Assembly (NCBI RefSeq): GCF_000737575.1
Contig: NZ_CP006270.1
Span: 1,057,163 to 1,121,162 of the forward strand
From: Synechococcus sp. KORDI-49
Lineage (GTDB): Bacteria; Cyanobacteriota; Cyanobacteriia; PCC-6307; Cyanobiaceae
Length of the DNA stretch: 64,000 nucleotides
Reading direction: 5' to 3'
The notes under the pieces are model-generated. The model did no database searches and was not told the DNA's origin. It saw nothing but the letters and a program-made list of their open reading frames with translations. The position numbers and the translations under genes were made by a program. This document shows positions 1 through 9,901 of this stretch, piece after piece. Within the stretch, counting starts at the first letter, position 1. Each line of letters opens with the position of its first letter.

Positions 1-2
1 TG

Positions 3-101
3 CTGTCGGGCCTGAACACGGTGCAGGGGGCCGTCTGCCACCCCGGCGTGGCCAGGGCCCTGGGGGTGCCGCCGCGCCACCCGATGGCCTGCCTGCGCTG
101 A
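3..101 (+). CDS. ald: Alanine dehydrogenase, C-terminal end (partial)
   Basis: Only the last 32 codons are inside the window; the gene enters from the left edge and stops with TGA at 99-101. The visible tail contains LSGLNTVQGAV followed by a short helix ending in VARALGV. This matches the C-terminal segment of alanine dehydrogenases, where a GLNTxxGxxT...VAEAxG stretch closes the protein. The enzyme would interconvert alanine with pyruvate and ammonia using NAD. The last residues are Arg-rich and diverge from the usual ending. Identification rests on a short stretch, so it is probable rather than certain. It converges on the next gene, with 50 bases between them. Confidence 0.5.
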   Translation: MSGLNTVQGAVCHPGVARALGVPPRHPMACLR

Positions 102-104
102 AGC

Positions 105-153
105 AGCACGATATTTACACTAAATCGGAACAATATACTCACGATATCGTGCT
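105..153. repeat. Inverted repeat containing a 12-bp palindrome
   Basis: AGCACGATAT at 105-114 is exactly inverted as ATATCGTGCT at 144-153, with a 29-base spacer. The right arm lies inside the perfect 12-bp palindrome CACGATATCGTG (140-151), so the CACGATAT half-site occurs three times, counting both strands. It lies in the AT-rich gap between two convergent genes and reaches the last codon of the downstream gene. No T-run follows on either strand, so it is not an obvious intrinsic terminator. A protein-binding site or mRNA 3' hairpin is possible. Confidence 0.6.
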
Positions 154-589
154 ACTCAAACGGTTCTTCGAGGGCGCGGATATACAGCCACGCGCCATCG
201 GAGCGACCGTCGCGCCGCTGAAACAGAGAGGTCTCCCGCAGCACACCCCCTTGATGACGCGCCTCGAATCGCACGATGCCCTCCAGATCCTGGGGCCCGC
301 CTGCGCGAACCTCCCGGATCGTCAATCCCAGCCAGCGCAGCTGGCGGCAGCTCCGCTGCAACTCCCGGCGGCGCCTGACCACCCCGAGCCCGGGCTCGGG
401 GTGGGTCGCCAGCAGATAGTCGACCTCTCCGCGCACAAAGGCGGAATAGCGGGAACGCATCAGCTGCTCTGCCGTCAGAGCCTGACGCTCGCCGCGGTGC
501 ATGGGGGCGCAGCAGCGCCCATAGCACCCTCCGCCGCAGGGACAGGGCTGCTGATCGCTGGCAGTGGCGTTGGCGAATCCTCCAGGCAT
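152..589 (-). CDS. YchJ-like (UPF0225) SEC-C/NTF2-like protein
   Basis: 145-residue protein of the YchJ/UPF0225 type. The N-terminus has a dense Cys cluster (residues 16, 18, 22, 26 and 27, in CPCGGGCYGRCC), the expected metal-binding SEC-C-like motif. It is followed by the family's LMRSRYSAFVRGEVDYLL segment and an NTF2-like core with FEARHQGG near the end. Biochemical function is unknown for the family. The reading frame is open further upstream, but the Met at 589 is chosen because it overlaps the stop codon of the preceding gene as TGATG (587-591), a typical translational coupling arrangement, and because the family begins there. It is the last gene of a minus-strand set starting near 2918. 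Confidence 0.8.
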   Translation of the reverse strand: MPGGFANATASDQQPCPCGGGCYGRCCAPMHRGERQALTAEQLMRSRYSAFVRGEVDYLLATHPEPGLGVVRRRRELQRSCRQLRWLGLTIREVRAGGPQDLEGIVRFEARHQGGVLRETSLFQRRDGRSDGAWLYIRALEEPFE

Positions 590-1653
590 CAGCGCAGCCG
601 GGGCAGCGGCCGCTGCAGCGACACCGGGGCCAGCCCCTCCCGCAGGGCCAGCACCAATCCGGCCGCCTCGCTGTAGCTGGCGGCCGGCAGCACAGCCTCC
701 GCCAGCCCCAGCGCCTGAGGGGTCACCGCCAGCACCGAGGGATTGGCCACCGCGATCACCGGAACGTTCCGCGCCACAGCGGCCAGCAGCGCCTCGCCGC
801 CGAGCGCCCCTTCCGGCACCACCACCGCCCCCAGTTGATCGGCAGCCACCTGATCGGCCTGCCGGCAACCGGCCGCCGCCGTCAACCGATCCGTCACCAG
901 ATCCGGCGCCCGGCTCAGGCCCACCAGCACACAGGCCAGAAACGTGTACCCCAGCTCCTCCGCGGCGGCGCGGGGATCCAGATGCGGATCCAGAGGCAAC
1001 GGCCCCAGGGCGGGTGCATGGGCGCAGGGGATCTGCAGGTGGCGCACCAGCAGATGGCTGATCACCGCTTCCGCTCCTGCCAGGGCATCCACGCCGCTCC
1101 CCTGGCGGTAGGCCGCCAGCTCAGCACTCTGCGGATCCTCGGGGAAACGGGCCACCACGGCGATCGCCGTCGCCCCGGCATCTCGCAGACGCTCGCCCGC
1201 CCGCAGCAGCGCATCGGGGCGCTCCAGGCTGCCCCAGCTGGCTCCGCTGGCGCCCTGCTCCAGATGCACTCCCAGTGGCACATCGGTGCTCAGCACCGGA
1301 CCGATGTCCAGCCCCAGCGTCGCCCGGCAGGCCTCCGCCACCTGGATCTGGCGCTGGGCCAGCTCCGGCTCGATGCCGGCATCCAGCAGCAGGCCGATGC
1401 GCTGCCGCCGGACCGGCCGCAACAGCCACTCCCCAGCCGCGAAACGATCCAGGCCATATCCCTCCACGTAATGGATGCGGGGATCGCTCCAGTAGAGCGA
1501 CGCACCGTTCAACACATTCGGGTGGGTGATCAGGCAACCGCTGGCGGCGGCCAGCAGCCGGGCACTGGGCAGCGCGTCACCGGCGTAGCCGCCGATGGCA
1601 CAGCCGATGCCCGTGGGCACCAGCATCAGCGTGGGCATGGGCGCTGCGGTCAT
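589..1653 (-). CDS. DUF3326-like conserved protein
   Basis: 354-residue protein that I assign to the DUF3326 family, found widely in cyanobacteria. It opens with a hydrophobic strand, a Gly-rich turn (VPTGIGCAIGGYAGDALP) and a conserved ITHPNVLNGASLYW segment. The middle contains a Rossmann-like stretch with TAIAVVARFPED, and the C-terminal third has GALGGEALLAAVARNVPVIAV. No membrane segment or signal peptide is apparent. Function is unknown. Its start overlaps the stop of the upstream 64-residue gene by 4 bases (1650-1653), and its stop overlaps the YchJ-like start, so the three genes are probably co-translated. The assignment comes from remembered family features, not a search. Confidence 0.7.
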   Translation of the reverse strand: MTAAPMPTLMLVPTGIGCAIGGYAGDALPSARLLAAASGCLITHPNVLNGASLYWSDPRIHYVEGYGLDRFAAGEWLLRPVRRQRIGLLLDAGIEPELAQRQIQVAEACRATLGLDIGPVLSTDVPLGVHLEQGASGASWGSLERPDALLRAGERLRDAGATAIAVVARFPEDPQSAELAAYRQGSGVDALAGAEAVISHLLVRHLQIPCAHAPALGPLPLDPHLDPRAAAEELGYTFLACVLVGLSRAPDLVTDRLTAAAGCRQADQVAADQLGAVVVPEGALGGEALLAAVARNVPVIAVANPSVLAVTPQALGLAEAVLPAASYSEAAGLVLALREGLAPVSLQRPLPRLR

Positions 1654-1844
1654 GGGCCAACCAGCAGAACAGCCTCCAGCTGCAGCCGCCGCGTCCCGTC
1701 GGGCAGGGTCTGAACAGCGGTGATGGCCCAGCGCAGCGGCTCTCCTTCCAACTCCAGCTGCTGCTTCAGCCAGCCGTGCAGCTGCCGCGGAGCCACGTCA
1801 GCGGGCCATGGCCGTTCCAGAGCAACGCGGCGCAGCCCGCTCAC
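1650..1844 (-). CDS. Small conserved hypothetical protein (64 aa)
   Basis: Short soluble protein of 64 residues with a likely helix (LHGWLKQQLELEGEPL) flanked by two beta strands (LRWAITAVQTL and RLQLEAVLLVGP). No known motif was recognised. It is supported as a real gene by its position: it overlaps the ferredoxin stop by 4 bases on one side and the DUF3326-like start by 4 bases on the other, exactly as expected inside a compact operon. Function unknown. Confidence 0.7.
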   Translation of the reverse strand: MSGLRRVALERPWPADVAPRQLHGWLKQQLELEGEPLRWAITAVQTLPDGTRRLQLEAVLLVGP

Positions 1845-2182
1845 TTCTGGTATTGACCGAACTGGGCTTCATAGAGGGCATCTTCCTGACCGGCCTTGAG
1901 GATCAGATCAGCCCTGGGGAACGACACGCACAGCAGCGCATACCCCTGCTGCTGCAGTTCCGCCTTCACCCCCATCGCATCCGACTGCTCGACGCTGCCT
2001 TCGCTGATCACCGCCGCGCAGGTGGTGCAGACCCCGGAACAGCAGGAACTGGGCAGGGTGACCCCAGCCGCTTCAGCGGCGTTGAGCACGGTCTGATCCG
2101 CCCGGCAGGGAAAGCTGTGGGTTGCGCCCTCAAACTCAGCGCTGACGTTGTACGTGGCCACAGCCGCTGCGGTGTCGGACAT
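1841..2182 (-). CDS. Plant-type [2Fe-2S] ferredoxin
   Basis: 113-residue soluble electron carrier of the plant and cyanobacterial ferredoxin family. The four cluster ligands are visible as Cys47-x4-Cys52-x2-Cys55-x29-Cys85, within SSCCSGVCTTC and ALLC; an extra Cys at 48 sits next to the first ligand. The family moves electrons from photosystem I or FNR to reductases. The C-terminal tail DALYEAQFGQY is longer than in petF-type ferredoxins, so this may be a specialised paralogue. The frame is open 81 codons further upstream, but that part is Arg-rich non-protein-like sequence, so the Met at 2182 is used. It overlaps the downstream 64-residue gene by 4 bases. Confidence 0.85.
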   Translation of the reverse strand: MSDTAAAVATYNVSAEFEGATHSFPCRADQTVLNAAEAAGVTLPSSCCSGVCTTCAAVISEGSVEQSDAMGVKAELQQQGYALLCVSFPRADLILKAGQEDALYEAQFGQYQK

Positions 2183-2210
2183 TGCGGGATCGCTGCTGTG
2201 GCGGATTCTC

Positions 2211-2918
2211 TCAGGTGGACTGCCGCGCGGCCTGCTCCCAGGTCGCCGGATGGGGTGAGAGATATTCCGGCGGATCCCCCTCCGCCGGTGCCGTGAGCAC
2301 GAAGTCGAAACTGATCGAACTGCGCAGCGCCTCGGGATCCGCGTTCGGGAGCACGCTGTGGTCCATCCGGGAGGGGAACAGCACCAGCAGACCGGGCTGC
2401 GGCGCCAGGTCCCAGTGGTCCGCATTCAAGGGATGTCCTTCCGCGATCGGTCCGCCATGCCCCACGGCCAGCCCAGGCACGAGCTCATTGGGACGCAGCG
2501 GCGCATGCAGCCGCAGCATCCCCTCCTCTCCTGACCCTGTACCACTCAGATACAGGACGGCACTGAGGTGCGCATTGGGATGGTGGTGACGTCCCACCAG
2601 CTGATCCCAGTCGCTTAGCACAGGCCAGCTGCGCTGCAGATGCAGCGCCACCCGGGTGCGATCGAAACCGACGGCATCCAGGTAGTGCCAGGCCGCCTCC
2701 ACCACCCGTCCGGCCAGGTCGCGGAACTCCGCCCGCTGATGCAGCTGCCAGATGCCGTTGAGATCACCGGTCCAGGCGCAGCCGGGCGATGGATTCCCCT
2801 CCGCCTCGCCGCGCAGGTTCAGCAGCGTCTGCAGATGGCCGGCCAGATCCAGGGGATCCAGCGGCAGCTGCACCGTCGCGACGGCGCTGGGGAAGAGCTG
2901 ATGGAGCTTCAGGGTCAT
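2211..2918 (-). CDS. Putative 2OG-Fe(II) oxygenase (TIGR02466-like)
   Basis: 235-residue protein resembling the TIGR02466 group of putative 2-oxoglutarate/Fe(II) oxygenases. It begins LKLHQLFPSAVATVQL, has a His-rich region HHHPNAHLSAVLYLSG, then LVLFPSRMDHSVLPN and a closing RSSISFDFVL strand. Candidate iron ligands are in HHHPNAH and in DHSV, consistent with a double-stranded beta-helix fold. The substrate is unknown. A GTG at 2921 directly precedes the ATG at 2918; the ATG is preferred. The start lies 8 bases from the T-run of the ATP synthase operon terminator, so expression may depend on read-through or on a promoter within that gap. Confidence 0.65.
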   Translation of the reverse strand: MTLKLHQLFPSAVATVQLPLDPLDLAGHLQTLLNLRGEAEGNPSPGCAWTGDLNGIWQLHQRAEFRDLAGRVVEAAWHYLDAVGFDRTRVALHLQRSWPVLSDWDQLVGRHHHPNAHLSAVLYLSGTGSGEEGMLRLHAPLRPNELVPGLAVGHGGPIAEGHPLNADHWDLAPQPGLLVLFPSRMDHSVLPNADPEALRSSISFDFVLTAPAEGDPPEYLSPHPATWEQAARQST

Positions 2919-2926
2919 CACTCCAT

Positions 2927-2954
2927 TAAAAAAGCCGGTCCCGCAGGACCGGCT
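2927..2954 (-). terminator. Intrinsic terminator of the ATP synthase operon
   Basis: On the minus strand a 9-bp perfect stem (AGCCGGTCC paired with GGACCGGCT, plus-strand 2933-2941 and 2946-2954) with a 4-base loop is followed by six T residues (plus-strand A run 2928-2933). It lies 21 bases after the gamma subunit stop, a textbook Rho-independent terminator closing the operon. Confidence 0.9.
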
Positions 2955-2975
2955 CGAACAACCTCCGGGGGAGGT

Positions 2976-3926
2976 TCAACCCATAGCGGCAGCACCGCCG
3001 ACCACTTCCAGGATCTCCTGGGTGATGGCGGCCTGACGGGCCTTGTTGTAATCCAAGGTCAGGGTCTTGGCGAGCGCCTTGGCGTTGTCGCTGGCGTTGT
3101 TCATGGCCGTCATCCGGCTGGCCAGCTCAGAGGCGGCAGCCTCCTGCAGCGAACGCAGCAGCTGGTTCTGCAGATACAGGGGCAGCAGGGCATTGAGCAA
3201 CTGCTCCGGGCTCTGCTCGAACACGATGTCGGAGGCCAGCTTGGGCTCGGTGTTGACAGGACCGGCACCGGGCTCGACGGTCAGGCGGCCGTCCTTGGTG
3301 GTGAGACGGAAGATCTCATCCTCGGGATCGGCGATGTCCTGGGGGTCGAGGGGCAGCAGGGTCTGCACCACCGGCTTGCAGCTCACCAGGTTGATGAACT
3401 TGGTGAAGATCAGTTCCACGCGGTCGGTGGCCGCCGCCAGGAACTCAGCCAGGAGATCGGTGGCGATCCCGTTGGCCTCATCAGCCGTGGGCACCTGTTC
3501 CAGGCCGGAGAAGGTGGCCTGAATCGGATAGCTGCGGTTGGTGAAGTAGTTGATCGCCTTGTTGCCGATCAGCACCAGCTTCACCTCGAAGCCCTTGCCC
3601 TTGAGCTCAGCGAACCGCTGTTCGGTGCGCTTGATGATGTTGGCGTTGTAGCCGCCGCAGAGACCGCGGTCGCCGGTGACCGACACCAGGGTGATGGTCT
3701 CGACGTCGCGCTGCTCCATCAGAGGTGCATCGGCATCCTCGAAGCGCATGCGGGACTGGAGATTCTCCAGCACCCGAGCCAGCCGATCCGCGAAGGGACG
3801 GCTGCGTAGCACCTGTTCCTGAGCTCGTCGCACCTTGGCCGCAGCCACGAGGCGCATGGCCTCGGTGATCTTGCGGGTGTTCTTGACCGATTTGATCCGG
3901 TCTCGGATTTCCTTGAGATTCGCCAT
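2976..3926 (-). CDS. atpG: ATP synthase F1 gamma subunit
   Basis: 316-residue central stalk subunit of the thylakoid F1Fo ATP synthase. The N-terminal helix ([20 protein letters not shown]) and the C-terminal helix ([20 protein letters not shown]) form the coiled coil that rotates inside the alpha3beta3 head. The central Rossmann-like domain carries [13 protein letters not shown]. The protein is longer than in non-photosynthetic bacteria because of an insertion around residues 195-235, which is normal in cyanobacteria and chloroplasts. It is the last gene of the operon; beta and epsilon are absent here, as is usual in cyanobacteria, where they sit in a separate operon. Also named atpC in cyanobacteria. 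Confidence 0.97.
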   Translation of the reverse strand: MANLKEIRDRIKSVKNTRKITEAMRLVAAAKVRRAQEQVLRSRPFADRLARVLENLQSRMRFEDADAPLMEQRDVETITLVSVTGDRGLCGGYNANIIKRTEQRFAELKGKGFEVKLVLIGNKAINYFTNRSYPIQATFSGLEQVPTADEANGIATDLLAEFLAAATDRVELIFTKFINLVSCKPVVQTLLPLDPQDIADPEDEIFRLTTKDGRLTVEPGAGPVNTEPKLASDIVFEQSPEQLLNALLPLYLQNQLLRSLQEAAASELASRMTAMNNASDNAKALAKTLTLDYNKARQAAITQEILEVVGGAAAMG

Positions 3927-3939
3927 GTCGGCTGGCCCC

Positions 3940-5508
<1,569 letters not shown>

Positions 5509-6057
5509 TCAGCTCGCCTTGGCGAGCGCCAGACCGAGGCGACGCACCTGTCCGGCCAGGCTGGCGTCGATCACCTGGGATCCGAGGCTCACGACGAAAC
5601 CGCCGATGAGACTGGGATCAACACTGAGGTCGATGTCGACCTTGCCGGTGCCGGCCATGGCCTGCACCTTGCCGGCCAGAGCGGCCTGCTGGGCGTCCGA
5701 AAGCTCCTTGGCGGAGCGGACGTGGGCCAGGGTGATGCCCTGCTGTTCCCGGTAGAGCTCCAGGAAGCGCTGCATCACGGCATCAAAGGCCTGCAGGCGC
5801 TGGCGATCGGCCAGCACCTTGAGCAGGTTGAGAACGGAGGGGGTCACCTGGTCGCCGACCAGGGTCTTCAGAGCCTTCTTCTTGGCTTCAGGCTCCAGAA
5901 CCGGCGACATCATGGCCTCGCGGAACTCCTTGGAGCTCTGCCAGATCACGAGCAGCTGCTTGCACTGTTCGGCGACGGTCTCGGACTCGCCGCGGGCCTC
6001 GGTCACCTGAAGCAGAGCTTCGGCGTAGGGCGTGGCCAGGGAATTGAGAAGAGGCAT
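5509..6057 (-). CDS. atpH: ATP synthase F1 delta subunit
   Basis: 182-residue delta (OSCP-type) subunit that links the F1 head to the peripheral stalk. It starts MPLLNSLATPYAEALLQVTE, with the conserved YAEAL helix. It ends with the typical SVDPSLIGGFVVSLGSQVID signature followed by a short helix. Its start codon overlaps the b subunit stop by one base (6057), indicating coupled translation with its direct stalk partner. Also named atpD in some cyanobacterial literature. Confidence 0.95.
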   Translation of the reverse strand: MPLLNSLATPYAEALLQVTEARGESETVAEQCKQLLVIWQSSKEFREAMMSPVLEPEAKKKALKTLVGDQVTPSVLNLLKVLADRQRLQAFDAVMQRFLELYREQQGITLAHVRSAKELSDAQQAALAGKVQAMAGTGKVDIDLSVDPSLIGGFVVSLGSQVIDASLAGQVRRLGLALAKAS

Positions 6058-6539
6058 CAGCTGTCCTCCAGGTTGGCGATGGAGGCATCGATCAACCGGG
6101 CCTGAGCCTGGTCATCGAGCCGTCCGGGCAGATCATTGAGCACCTTGCTGACCGCTTCGAGGGCGGCTTCACGGCGCAGAGCCTCCCGCAGGCGGTTGGC
6201 TTCGGAATCCGCATCAGCGACGGCACCCTGCTTCACAGCCGCCATGGCGGAGATGGTGCGTTGCTCACCCTCGGCGCGAATGGACGCGGCGCGGGTCTTG
6301 CCGTCGAGGCGGATCTTGTCGGCCTTCTGCTGAGCTTCAGCCAGATCGGCCTGAGCTTTGGTCAGCTCGGCCGTGGCCGCCTTAAGACGGGTTTCGGCAT
6401 CCTGCAGGTCCTGAAGGATGGCGGTGCGGCGACTCTCGAGGATGCCGCCCAGGAAACCGCGCAGGAACCAGACCAGCACCGCAATGACGATGGCCAGGTT
6501 GACCAGGTTGGTCTCGAGAGGATTGAAGTTCAGAGTCAT
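6057..6539 (-). CDS. atpF: ATP synthase Fo b subunit
   Basis: 160 residues. One N-terminal membrane helix (LVNLAIVIAVLVWFLRGFLGG) is followed by a long charged, Ala-rich coiled coil, the architecture of the peripheral stalk. It pairs with the divergent b' subunit encoded just upstream, giving the b/b' heterodimer typical of photosynthetic organisms. The ATG follows directly on the b' stop (6539 is shared), so the two are likely made in equal amounts. Confidence 0.95.
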   Translation of the reverse strand: MTLNFNPLETNLVNLAIVIAVLVWFLRGFLGGILESRRTAILQDLQDAETRLKAATAELTKAQADLAEAQQKADKIRLDGKTRAASIRAEGEQRTISAMAAVKQGAVADADSEANRLREALRREAALEAVSKVLNDLPGRLDDQAQARLIDASIANLEDS

Positions 6540-7003
6540 CAGGCAGCCAGCAGACGGTCAATGATCTTGTTGCTGAGCTGATCCACCTGCCCCTTGAGCT
6601 GGGATCGGGCGGATTCGCGTTCGGCTTCGATCACGCGTCGACTCTCCTCCTTGGTGCGGTTGGCTTCGGCTTCAGCCGCAGCCAGCGCTTCGCGGTAGAG
6701 ACGGTCGACCTCCTGCTCCGCTTCAACGACCAGGGTCTGGGCCGCCTGTCGCGCACCCTTCAGCTGTTCAGCCAGATCGGCTTCAAGCCGTTCCACCTGG
6801 GCCAGCTTCTGCTTGGCGTCGGCGCGGCTGGTGGAGATGTAGCCCTCTCGGTCTTCCACGACCTTGCCGACCGGACGGAAGAAGAGGACATTGAGCAGGA
6901 AGGTGAGGAGAACCACCTGAACCGCCATCAGCGGCAGGGTGGCATCGAGGTCGAAGAGACCTCCCTCCGGAACACCTGCTTCAGCGAGCAGAAGCCAGGT
7001 CAT
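6539..7003 (-). CDS. atpF2: ATP synthase Fo b' subunit
   Basis: 154-residue second peripheral stalk subunit. A short lumenal N-terminus ([21 protein letters not shown]) leads into a membrane helix ([17 protein letters not shown]), then [15 protein letters not shown] and a long coiled coil ending [15 protein letters not shown]...R is the recognisable b' junction. The presence of separate b and b' genes is a photosynthetic trait. Also called atpG in cyanobacteria. Confidence 0.95.
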   Translation of the reverse strand: MTWLLLAEAGVPEGGLFDLDATLPLMAVQVVLLTFLLNVLFFRPVGKVVEDREGYISTSRADAKQKLAQVERLEADLAEQLKGARQAAQTLVVEAEQEVDRLYREALAAAEAEANRTKEESRRVIEAERESARSQLKGQVDQLSNKIIDRLLAA

Positions 7004-7045
7004 GGAAGGGTGCGCTGGAAAAGGATCGAAACGTGGAGTTCAGAT

Positions 7046-7065
7046 GGAGGGGCCGGAGCCCCTCC
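7046..7065 (-). other. Stem-loop after atpE, probable mRNA stability element
   Basis: A perfect 8-bp GC-rich stem (plus-strand 7046-7053 with 7058-7065) with a 4-base loop lies 6 bases beyond the c subunit stop codon and 42 bases before b'. No T-run follows on the minus strand, so it should not terminate. Such a hairpin could protect the atpE segment of the transcript from 3' decay, which would fit the many copies of c needed per complex. Confidence 0.6.
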
Positions 7066-7071
7066 CGCTGA

Positions 7072-7449
<378 letters not shown>

Positions 7450-7490
7450 TTAGCAGATCGCCCTCAAAAGGCGAAAGGCATGGGAGGCAA

Positions 7491-8216
7491 TTAGTGCGCC
7501 TCGTGCAGACCTTCACCGATGTAAAAAGCGGTGAGGGTTGCGAAAATCAGAGCCTGAATGGCGCTGGTGAACAGACCCAGCAGCATCACCGGCAGGGGCA
7601 CGATCAGAGGCACCAGATACACCAGAACGCCCACGGCCAGTTCGTCGGCCAGGATGTTTCCGAACAGACGGAACGAGAGCGAAAGCGGCTTGGTGAATTC
7701 CTCGATGATCTTGAACGGGAGCATGATCGGAGTCGGCTCCACGTACAGCTCGAAGAAGCGCAGTCCCTTGCGGCTCAGGCCGGCATAGAAGTAGGCCAGC
7801 GACACCAGCAGGGCCATGGCCACGGTGGTGTTGATGTCGGCCGTCGGTGCGCCGAGCTCACCCTCCGGCAGTTCGACGATCTTCCACGGGATCAGCGCAC
7901 CACCCCAGTTGCTCACGAAGATGAACAGGAACAGAGTGCCGATGAACGGCAGCCAGTCGCGGTAGTACTTCTCGCCGATGTTGTCGCGGGCGATATCGCG
8001 AATGAAGTTCCAGAGGAACTCCAGCAGGTTCTGCAGACCCAGCGGGTCGCGCTGCATGTTGCGGGTACCGGCCAGAACGAGTGCCAGCAGGATGCCGATC
8101 AGGATCCAGGAGCTCAGGAACACCTGGCCATGCAGGTACAGATCGCCGATCTGCCAGTACAGGTGGTGGCCCACTTCCAGTTCAGCGAACGGCAGTGGGA
8201 AGGGCAGCAAAGCCAT
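7491..8216 (-). CDS. atpB: ATP synthase Fo a subunit
   Basis: 241-residue integral membrane subunit that forms the proton half-channels against the c ring. The first helix lies in [18 protein letters not shown]; the conserved C-terminal helices include [18 protein letters not shown], with the essential Arg in SFRLFGN, and the last helix [18 protein letters not shown]. Length and motifs match cyanobacterial subunit a. The stop is separated from atpE by a structured 170-base gap. Also named atpI in cyanobacteria. Confidence 0.97.
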   Translation of the reverse strand: MALLPFPLPFAELEVGHHLYWQIGDLYLHGQVFLSSWILIGILLALVLAGTRNMQRDPLGLQNLLEFLWNFIRDIARDNIGEKYYRDWLPFIGTLFLFIFVSNWGGALIPWKIVELPEGELGAPTADINTTVAMALLVSLAYFYAGLSRKGLRFFELYVEPTPIMLPFKIIEEFTKPLSLSFRLFGNILADELAVGVLVYLVPLIVPLPVMLLGLFTSAIQALIFATLTAFYIGEGLHEAH

Positions 8217-8240
8217 GGGTGCAGAGAGGAGTGCTCAGCT

Positions 8241-8612
8241 TCAGCGGTCGTCGAAGACGTGCTGAAGAATCAGGGCGGGCTTGTAGAGAAGGAATCCCAG
8301 GAAGGCAGGCAGAAGATCGAGCTGGGGGAGCTTGGCAGCGCCGACCACAAGCAGAGTCGGAACCACGAGTTGAAAGCGCCCCAGTCCGCGGGACTGGTCA
8401 CTGAGCCTGGCCACACTGCGGGCAAGCAGACGCACGTACAGAAGTCCGGCGCAGGCACCCACGAGCACACTGCCGGCCACCGAGAGATTCATGGTGAAGG
8501 CCACGATCGGAACCGTGACCAGGGACACCAGAACGGTGGCCAGCAGCAGGCGACGCTGAAGACGGTAGAAATCCTCCAAGCGACGCCTGAAATGGCGCGC
8601 GGAATCTATCAC
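8241..8612 (-). CDS. atp1: ATP synthase protein I (Atp1-like assembly factor)
   Basis: 123-residue hydrophobic protein at the standard atp1/atpI position ahead of subunit a. Four membrane segments can be drawn, including LLLATVLVSLVTVPIVAF, SVAGSVLVGACAGLLYVRLL and LLPAFLGFLLYKPALILQ. The family assists c-ring assembly in other bacteria and is not part of the final complex. Sequence conservation is low, so the call depends on position, size and hydrophobic pattern. It starts 13 bases after the upstream methyltransferase stop. Confidence 0.85.
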   Translation of the reverse strand: MIDSARHFRRRLEDFYRLQRRLLLATVLVSLVTVPIVAFTMNLSVAGSVLVGACAGLLYVRLLARSVARLSDQSRGLGRFQLVVPTLLVVGAAKLPQLDLLPAFLGFLLYKPALILQHVFDDR

Positions 8613-8625
8613 GCGTCTTCGGCGC

Positions 8626-9795
8626 TCAGATTCGCGGCAGCAGCAGCTGGCGATCGATGAGATCCCTGATCACAGCAGGATCGGCCAGCTGTCCCAGGGG
8701 AGTCTCGGGTTGTTCGCTCACGGCGCGAAGCAGCCTGAGGCCGGCTTCGCTGAGCTGAATCGGCTCCAGGTTGCGGCCCAGGATCGGATCGGGATCCCCC
8801 CAGAGACAGGGTTGCCGAAGTGCCGTCGCCGCACGGAGGGCGTCATCGGTCCACAGCGTGCGGTGCAGCGGAGCGGCGGAGAGAAAGAACTCGAAATGGC
8901 TGATGTCGGGATCCAGCTGTTCCACCAGAGCCCACTGCTGCCGCTGCGGCAGGGAACGGGCCCGTTCCAGCAGCTCTCCCTGCAGCAGGCGGCCGGGATC
9001 CCAGACCTCCGGGTTGGAGAAGCCGGCGAACTGCAGACCAGCGGTCTCAATGAAGGCGAACAGACGATCGAGGTTGTAACTGGTCTCCTGCGGATGCAGG
9101 TACATGTCAGCGAAATTCGCGTCGGCGGCACAGTCCACCGCCCAGCGCTCCAGGTGATGGCGGGCCAGGCGGTTGCCCTCCGGGAGCGTCTCCAGCAGCT
9201 GCCGTCCCAGCCGCAGGCCCTCGGCCCCGGTGCCGGCATTCAACAGTTCAAGCGCGGTCTGGGTGCGGTGAATCTCCCAGCGCCCTGCATCCGCATACAG
9301 AAAGAGGTGGAGCAGACCATCGGGCGCCAGCAGAGCGGCCAGGGAGCGCAACCCCGCCTCCGGTTGATCGAGATGGTGCAGCACCCCAACGGAATTGATG
9401 TAGTCGAAGGGGCCTTCCCCTGACAGATCCAGAAGGCTGCGCTGCTCCTGGCGAAGGGACGCGACCTGCGCCTCGGCACCGGAACGCTGCAGCCGTTCCC
9501 GAGCCACCGCGAGGGCGCCGTCGCTGATGTCGATGCCGAGCACCTGGGCACCGGGGTTGAGGTGGCAGAGGTAATCGGTGCTCACACCGGTGCCGCAACC
9601 GGCGTCCAGGATCCGCGGGGCCTCGCTGCCTGCCGGAATGCCCCCATGGACGGCTGCCAGCACACTGCGGTGGCACCAGCGCCAGTTGTATCCCGGAGGT
9701 GGACCGTCCTGCAGCGGATCCCCGGGGAAGGGAAAGCGGTCGTAGAAAGCGCTCACCATCGGGGTGGCGGCATCACTGGGCCCGGAGTCGGCCAT
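8626..9795 (-). CDS. Class I SAM-dependent methyltransferase
   Basis: 389 residues. The N-terminus has FYDRFPFPGDPL and GPPPGYNWRW, a pattern of a cyanobacterial methyltransferase group. Motif I is LDAGCGTG (residues 63-70), followed by LGIDISDGALAVA and the post-motif NSVGVLHHLDQPEAGLRSL. A roughly 200-residue C-terminal region of unknown role follows. The substrate is unknown. Its stop is only 13 bases before atp1 on the same strand, and the only sizeable upstream gap is the region shared with apcE, so it is probably the first gene of the ATP synthase transcript. Confidence 0.8.
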   Translation of the reverse strand: MADSGPSDAATPMVSAFYDRFPFPGDPLQDGPPPGYNWRWCHRSVLAAVHGGIPAGSEAPRILDAGCGTGVSTDYLCHLNPGAQVLGIDISDGALAVARERLQRSGAEAQVASLRQEQRSLLDLSGEGPFDYINSVGVLHHLDQPEAGLRSLAALLAPDGLLHLFLYADAGRWEIHRTQTALELLNAGTGAEGLRLGRQLLETLPEGNRLARHHLERWAVDCAADANFADMYLHPQETSYNLDRLFAFIETAGLQFAGFSNPEVWDPGRLLQGELLERARSLPQRQQWALVEQLDPDISHFEFFLSAAPLHRTLWTDDALRAATALRQPCLWGDPDPILGRNLEPIQLSEAGLRLLRAVSEQPETPLGQLADPAVIRDLIDRQLLLPRI

Positions 9796-9901
9796 GCCTG
9801 GTCATTCGCGTGATCCAGAGCTTTTCACAACTTTTGTTCATAGGTCCGCAGGCCTTCATCCCGACAGCCGTAACGTGGCCCGATCCGGCTTGCATCCGTC
9901 G
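9796..9901. promoter_or_regulatory. Divergent promoter region, methyltransferase/ATP synthase versus apcE
   Basis: This 106-base gap separates two divergently read transcription units. It is AT-rich in its left part. On the minus strand a TATGAAC hexamer-like element (plus-strand GTTCATA, 9836-9842 area) lies some 40 bases before the methyltransferase start and could be a -10 box. No convincing -35 or operator was seen for either direction. Having both operons fire from the same gap would allow shared control of light harvesting and ATP synthesis. Confidence 0.4.
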
